DNA of 9,363 nucleotides from contig CAYXZX010000110.1 of the NCBI GenBank assembly GCA_964469455.1, positions 1-9,363 of the forward strand. The letters are read 5' to 3'. Source of the DNA: Fen-999 sp964469455. Lineage in GTDB: Bacteria; Pseudomonadota; Gammaproteobacteria; Burkholderiales; Rhodocyclaceae. The translations under genes were made by a program, and so were the position numbers. Shown here piece after piece: positions 6,831 through 9,363 of the stretch (the first letter of the stretch is position 1; each line of letters starts with the position of its first letter). The notes under the pieces are model-generated. The model worked only from the letters and a program-made list of their open reading frames with translations, ran no database searches and had not been told where the DNA came from.

Positions 6831-7399
6831 CGCACGCGCGCCGAAATGTCCGGCCACGCTTTGCGCAGATAGTAAATCATCGACCAGAGCGTAAGCGCTG
6901 CGGCGACATAAATCAGCCATGTGCCGATCTGATGGATATCGATTCCTCCGACTTGCGTGTGACATAGCAACATGGGTATCGACACCATTTGGGCGGTAGT
7001 CTTCAGTTTGCCGATGAATGAAACCGCGATGCTCCTGGCCGCACCGATCTTGGCCATCCACTCCCGCAAGGCGGAAATCGCGATCTCTCGGCCGATGATG
7101 ATGAAGGCGACCACGGCGTCGACCCTGCCCAACTGGACCAGAACGACCAGGGCCGCCGCCACCATCAACTTGTCTGCGACGGGATCGAGAAACGCTCCGA
7201 AGGCCGAGGTCTGCCCGAGCTTGCGCGCCAGCCAGCCATCAAAGGCGTCGGTGACGGCGGCGGCGATGAAGATGGCCGTCGCCCAGAAGTTCTGTTCCGG
7301 CGGGGTCAGCCAGTTCCACGGCGAGTAGAACACGCCGACAAACAGCGGAATCATCAGGATGCGCGCCCAAGTGAGCAGGTTTGGTACGTTGAGCGGCAT
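6827..7399 (-). CDS. pgsA: CDP-diacylglycerol-glycerol-3-phosphate 3-phosphatidyltransferase PgsA
   Basis: This integral inner-membrane enzyme transfers phosphatidyl from CDP-diacylglycerol to glycerol 3-phosphate, giving phosphatidylglycerol phosphate, the committed step to phosphatidylglycerol and cardiolipin. It is 190 aa (E. coli about 182). The N-terminus MPLNVPNLLTWARI matches the PgsA opening. The CDP-alcohol phosphotransferase motif is complete: Asp51, Asp54, Gly55, Ala58, Arg59, Gly68, Asp72 and Asp76 (DAFDGWLAR ... GAFLDPVAD). Hydrophobic segments lie at about 8-25, 37-50, 78-98 and 155-175. The ATG is 2 bases after the uvrC TGA, so translational coupling is likely; no strong Shine-Dalgarno sequence is visible. 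The frame continues upstream as a shadow of uvrC, but the conserved N-terminus fixes this start. The stop codon overlaps the tRNA promoter. Confidence 0.96.
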   Translation of the reverse strand: MPLNVPNLLTWARILMIPLFVGVFYSPWNWLTPPEQNFWATAIFIAAAVTDAFDGWLARKLGQTSAFGAFLDPVADKLMVAAALVVLVQLGRVDAVVAFIIIGREIAISALREWMAKIGAARSIAVSFIGKLKTTAQMVSIPMLLCHTQVGGIDIHQIGTWLIYVAAALTLWSMIYYLRKAWPDISARVR

Positions 7400-7401
7400 C
7401 G

Positions 7402-9210
7402 TCAGCTTGCGTGCAGGTGGTCGTACAGGGTTTGTGCCATGCGCCGGGAGATACCATCCGCCCGGCAGAGATCTTCCACGGTGGCCGCCATCACTCCATC
7501 GAGTCCGCCAAAATGCGCCAGCAGGCTGCGCCGGCGCGAGGGGCCGATGCCGGGCACATCTTCGAGCTTCGAGCGTCCACGCGCCTTGGCGCGTCTGGCC
7601 CGATGTCCGGCAATGGCGAAGCGATGCGCCTCGTCGCGGATTTCCTGGAGCAGGTGGAAACCGGTGTGGTCCGGCGGCAATTGTAGCGGCTCGGCCTGAC
7701 CATGGACGAACAGCGTTTCCATGCCGGGCTTGCGTTCCTCGCCTTTGGCCACTCCGACTGAGGCCAGATGACCAAGACCCAGTTCGGTCAGCACCGCGCG
7801 GGCAACCCGATGCTGACCCTTGCCACCGTCGATCAGGATCAGGTCGGGCGCGGCGCTCTCGCCGGTGGCGACCTTCTCGTAGCGCCGGGTCAGCGCCTGT
7901 CGCATGGCGGCATAATCGTCGCCGGGCTCGATGCCGGCGATATTGAAGCGCCGGTAATCGCCCTTCTTCATGGCGCCGTCGACGCAGACCACGCACGATG
8001 CCACGGTCCCCTCGCCCATGGTATGGCTGATGTCGAAACATTCGATGCGCTGCGGCGCTTCGCTCAGGCCCAAGGCTTCCTGCAAGGCCGCAAGGCGGCC
8101 ACCGGCACGTTGCCTGAACTGGCGCCGCGATTCGACGGCGAGCAGCGCATTCTTCTCCGCCATGGCCAGCCAGGCGCGCTCCATCTCGTTTCTCGGGGCG
8201 GCAACGGCCGACTTGACGCCAGGATCGTCGACCAGCGGGACGCCGACGATGATGCGCTTTGGCGGCGGATGATCCAGATAGTGCTGGCTCATGAAGGCGG
8301 CGAGCGCCTCGGCAGGCTCGATGCCCTCCTCTGCGGAGCGTGCCGGGAAAAAGGCGCGGTCGCCGAGATGCAGGCCGCCCCGCACCATGGCGAGGTTCAC
8401 GCAGGGCTCGCCACGCGCGACGACGATGGCCAGGATGTCGGCATCTTCCTCGCCGGTCGAACTGACGTACTGCCGGTGCAGCACCGCTTGCAGGGAACGG
8501 ATCTGGTCGCGCAGCGCCGCGGCTTCCTCGAATCGCAGTGCCTCGGCTGCCACCTGCATGCGGTCGGTCAGGCCGCCAATCACCTCGGCCTGCCGGCCTC
8601 GCAGGAACAGTTCCGCCATGCGCACGTCGCGGCCGTAATCGTCAGCGGAGATCAACCCCACGCACGGTGCCTTGCAACGCTTGATCTGGTGCATCAGGCA
8701 GGGGCGCGAGCGATGCGCAAAGACGGAATCCTCGCAGGTGCGCAGCAGGAAGGTCTTCTGCAGCAGGTGGATGCTCTCGCGCACTGCCATGCCGCTCGGA
8801 AACGGCCCGAAGTAATGCGACTTCCTGTCGAACGCACCGCGATGAAACGCCAGACGAGGAAACTCGTGGCCGGACAGGCAGATGTACGGGTACGACTTGT
8901 CGTCGCGGAAGAGGATGTTGTACTTGGGCGAGAGTTTCTTGATCAGCGTGTTTTCGAGGATCAGCGCCTCGGCCTCGGAGCGCGTGGCGGTGATTTCGAC
9001 ATTCGCCACCTGTTGCAGCATGAGGACAATGCGCGGGCTCTGGCCGGTCTTCTGGAAGTAGGATGAGACGCGCTTTCTGAGATTCTTCGCCTTGCCGACA
9101 TAGAGCACGTGGCTCTCGGCGTCGAGCATCCGATAGACGCCCGGCGACTCGGTCAGCGTCGCCAGGAATGTCTTCGCATCAAAGCTCGGCGCGGATGGCT
9201 TCGAAGACAT
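7402..9210 (-). CDS. uvrC: UvrC, excinuclease ABC subunit C
   Basis: This dual nuclease incises DNA 3' and then 5' of the lesion after UvrB loading. It is 602 aa (E. coli 610) and collinear. The N-terminal GIY-YIG nuclease (about 20-100) shows GVY (24-26), YVGKAKNLRKR (37-47, Arg47 the likely catalytic Arg), Glu86 and Asn98. Cys159, Cys171, Cys179 and Cys183 keep the 12-8-4 spacing of the reported E. coli UvrC iron-sulfur ligands. A UVR domain (about 208-242) pairs with that of UvrB. The RNase H-like nuclease carries Asp393 (ECFDISHTMGE), Asp432 (PGDDYAAM), Asp461 (LILIDGGKGQ) and probably His529. Helix-hairpin-helix repeats occupy about 550-600. I chose the ATG at 9208-9210 because it gives the family N-terminus (FDAKTFLATL); longer forms only add shadow of the upstream glycosylase gene. 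The gene overlaps that gene by 32 bp and is followed 2 bp later by pgsA. Confidence 0.97.
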   Translation of the reverse strand: MSSKPSAPSFDAKTFLATLTESPGVYRMLDAESHVLYVGKAKNLRKRVSSYFQKTGQSPRIVLMLQQVANVEITATRSEAEALILENTLIKKLSPKYNILFRDDKSYPYICLSGHEFPRLAFHRGAFDRKSHYFGPFPSGMAVRESIHLLQKTFLLRTCEDSVFAHRSRPCLMHQIKRCKAPCVGLISADDYGRDVRMAELFLRGRQAEVIGGLTDRMQVAAEALRFEEAAALRDQIRSLQAVLHRQYVSSTGEEDADILAIVVARGEPCVNLAMVRGGLHLGDRAFFPARSAEEGIEPAEALAAFMSQHYLDHPPPKRIIVGVPLVDDPGVKSAVAAPRNEMERAWLAMAEKNALLAVESRRQFRQRAGGRLAALQEALGLSEAPQRIECFDISHTMGEGTVASCVVCVDGAMKKGDYRRFNIAGIEPGDDYAAMRQALTRRYEKVATGESAAPDLILIDGGKGQHRVARAVLTELGLGHLASVGVAKGEERKPGMETLFVHGQAEPLQLPPDHTGFHLLQEIRDEAHRFAIAGHRARRAKARGRSKLEDVPGIGPSRRRSLLAHFGGLDGVMAATVEDLCRADGISRRMAQTLYDHLHAS

Positions 9211-9363
9211 CGTGAAAGTCAGCCGTGGTGAGACGCCGCGTCTGCGTGTTGTAGCGGCTGCAATGGTAGGAGTCGAACAGCACGCGACCGTCAGGCAGGA
9301 CATGGCGCGCGCCATGACTGAAGGCGAACGCGCTCTGCTTCAGGCCCTTGCTTCCGTTCATGG
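9179..9363 (-). CDS. Uracil-DNA glycosylase, probably family 5 (UdgB-like), C-terminal part cut by right edge
   Basis: The last 60 complete codons of a minus-strand gene enter from the right edge; the ATG at 9361 is an internal codon, not the likely start. The segment FSHGARHVLPDGRVLFDSYH followed by CSRYNTQTRRLT resembles the C-terminal motif of family 5 uracil-DNA glycosylases, usually H-[V/P]-S-x-x-N-T-x-T-G-R-L-T. Such enzymes remove uracil and related deaminated bases and usually carry an iron-sulfur cluster in the part not seen here. Two motif positions differ: Cys where Val or Pro is usual, and Arg where Gly is usual. The TGA stop (9179-9181) lies 32 bp inside uvrC, so the two genes are probably co-transcribed and translationally coupled. 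Family 4 is an alternative; the NT-x-T signature favours family 5. Confidence 0.75.
   Translation of the reverse strand, partial: MNGSKGLKQSAFAFSHGARHVLPDGRVLFDSYHCSRYNTQTRRLTTADFHDVFEAIRAEL

Noticed and set aside
6646..6894. Short + strand open frames across the tRNA region
   Set aside because: They are antisense to three structurally complete tRNA genes and the end of pgsA, and have no support as proteins.
7768..9066. Long open frame of 432 codons on the + strand opposite uvrC
   Set aside because: It lies wholly antisense to a complete, highly conserved uvrC and its translation shows no recognisable domain; long antisense frames are common in GC-rich genes.

Overview
This window looks like a stretch of core chromosome from a GC-rich Proteobacterium, most likely a betaproteobacterium. 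The evidence is a FadH and a UvrC very close to the E. coli proteins, a large DUF748/AsmA-like protein, a DUF1178 protein, and the gene order uvrC-pgsA-tRNA-Gly-tRNA-Cys-tRNA-Leu. E. coli has the same order (uvrC-pgsA-glyW-cysT-leuZ). The genus-level origin is inference only.

Layout from left to right. Positions 1-432 (+) are the 3' end of uvrB. It converges, with a 2-bp gap, on a 1111-codon minus-strand gene (435-3770) for a membrane-anchored AsmA-superfamily (DUF748) protein. A 133-bp divergent intergenic region with a perfect 7-bp inverted repeat separates that gene from fadH (3904-5940, +), the flavin and iron-sulfur 2,4-dienoyl-CoA reductase. The 97-bp convergent gap after fadH holds an AT-rich, near-palindromic 28-bp sequence with the XerC-arm / 6-bp centre / XerD-arm layout of a dif chromosome-dimer resolution site (5980-6007). 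From there to the right edge every gene is on the minus strand. In transcription order these are a uracil-DNA glycosylase (only its last ~60 codons are present), uvrC (overlapping it by 32 bp), pgsA (2-bp gap), tRNA-Gly(GCC), tRNA-Cys(GCA), tRNA-Leu(UAA), and a DUF1178 gene 9 bp past the tRNA-Leu CCA end.

Functionally the window combines DNA repair (UvrB and UvrC, which act sequentially in nucleotide excision repair, plus a base-excision glycosylase), membrane lipid biology (PgsA makes phosphatidylglycerol phosphate; DUF748/AsmA-like proteins belong to a superfamily linked to envelope lipid transport; FadH works in unsaturated fatty-acid oxidation) and a tRNA operon. The tRNA operon has its own perfect-hexamer sigma70 promoter, and the pgsA stop codon lies inside its -35 box. 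I see no transposon, prophage, CRISPR or defence system. The item most worth following up is the dif-like site, supported by the convergence of most flanking genes on it.
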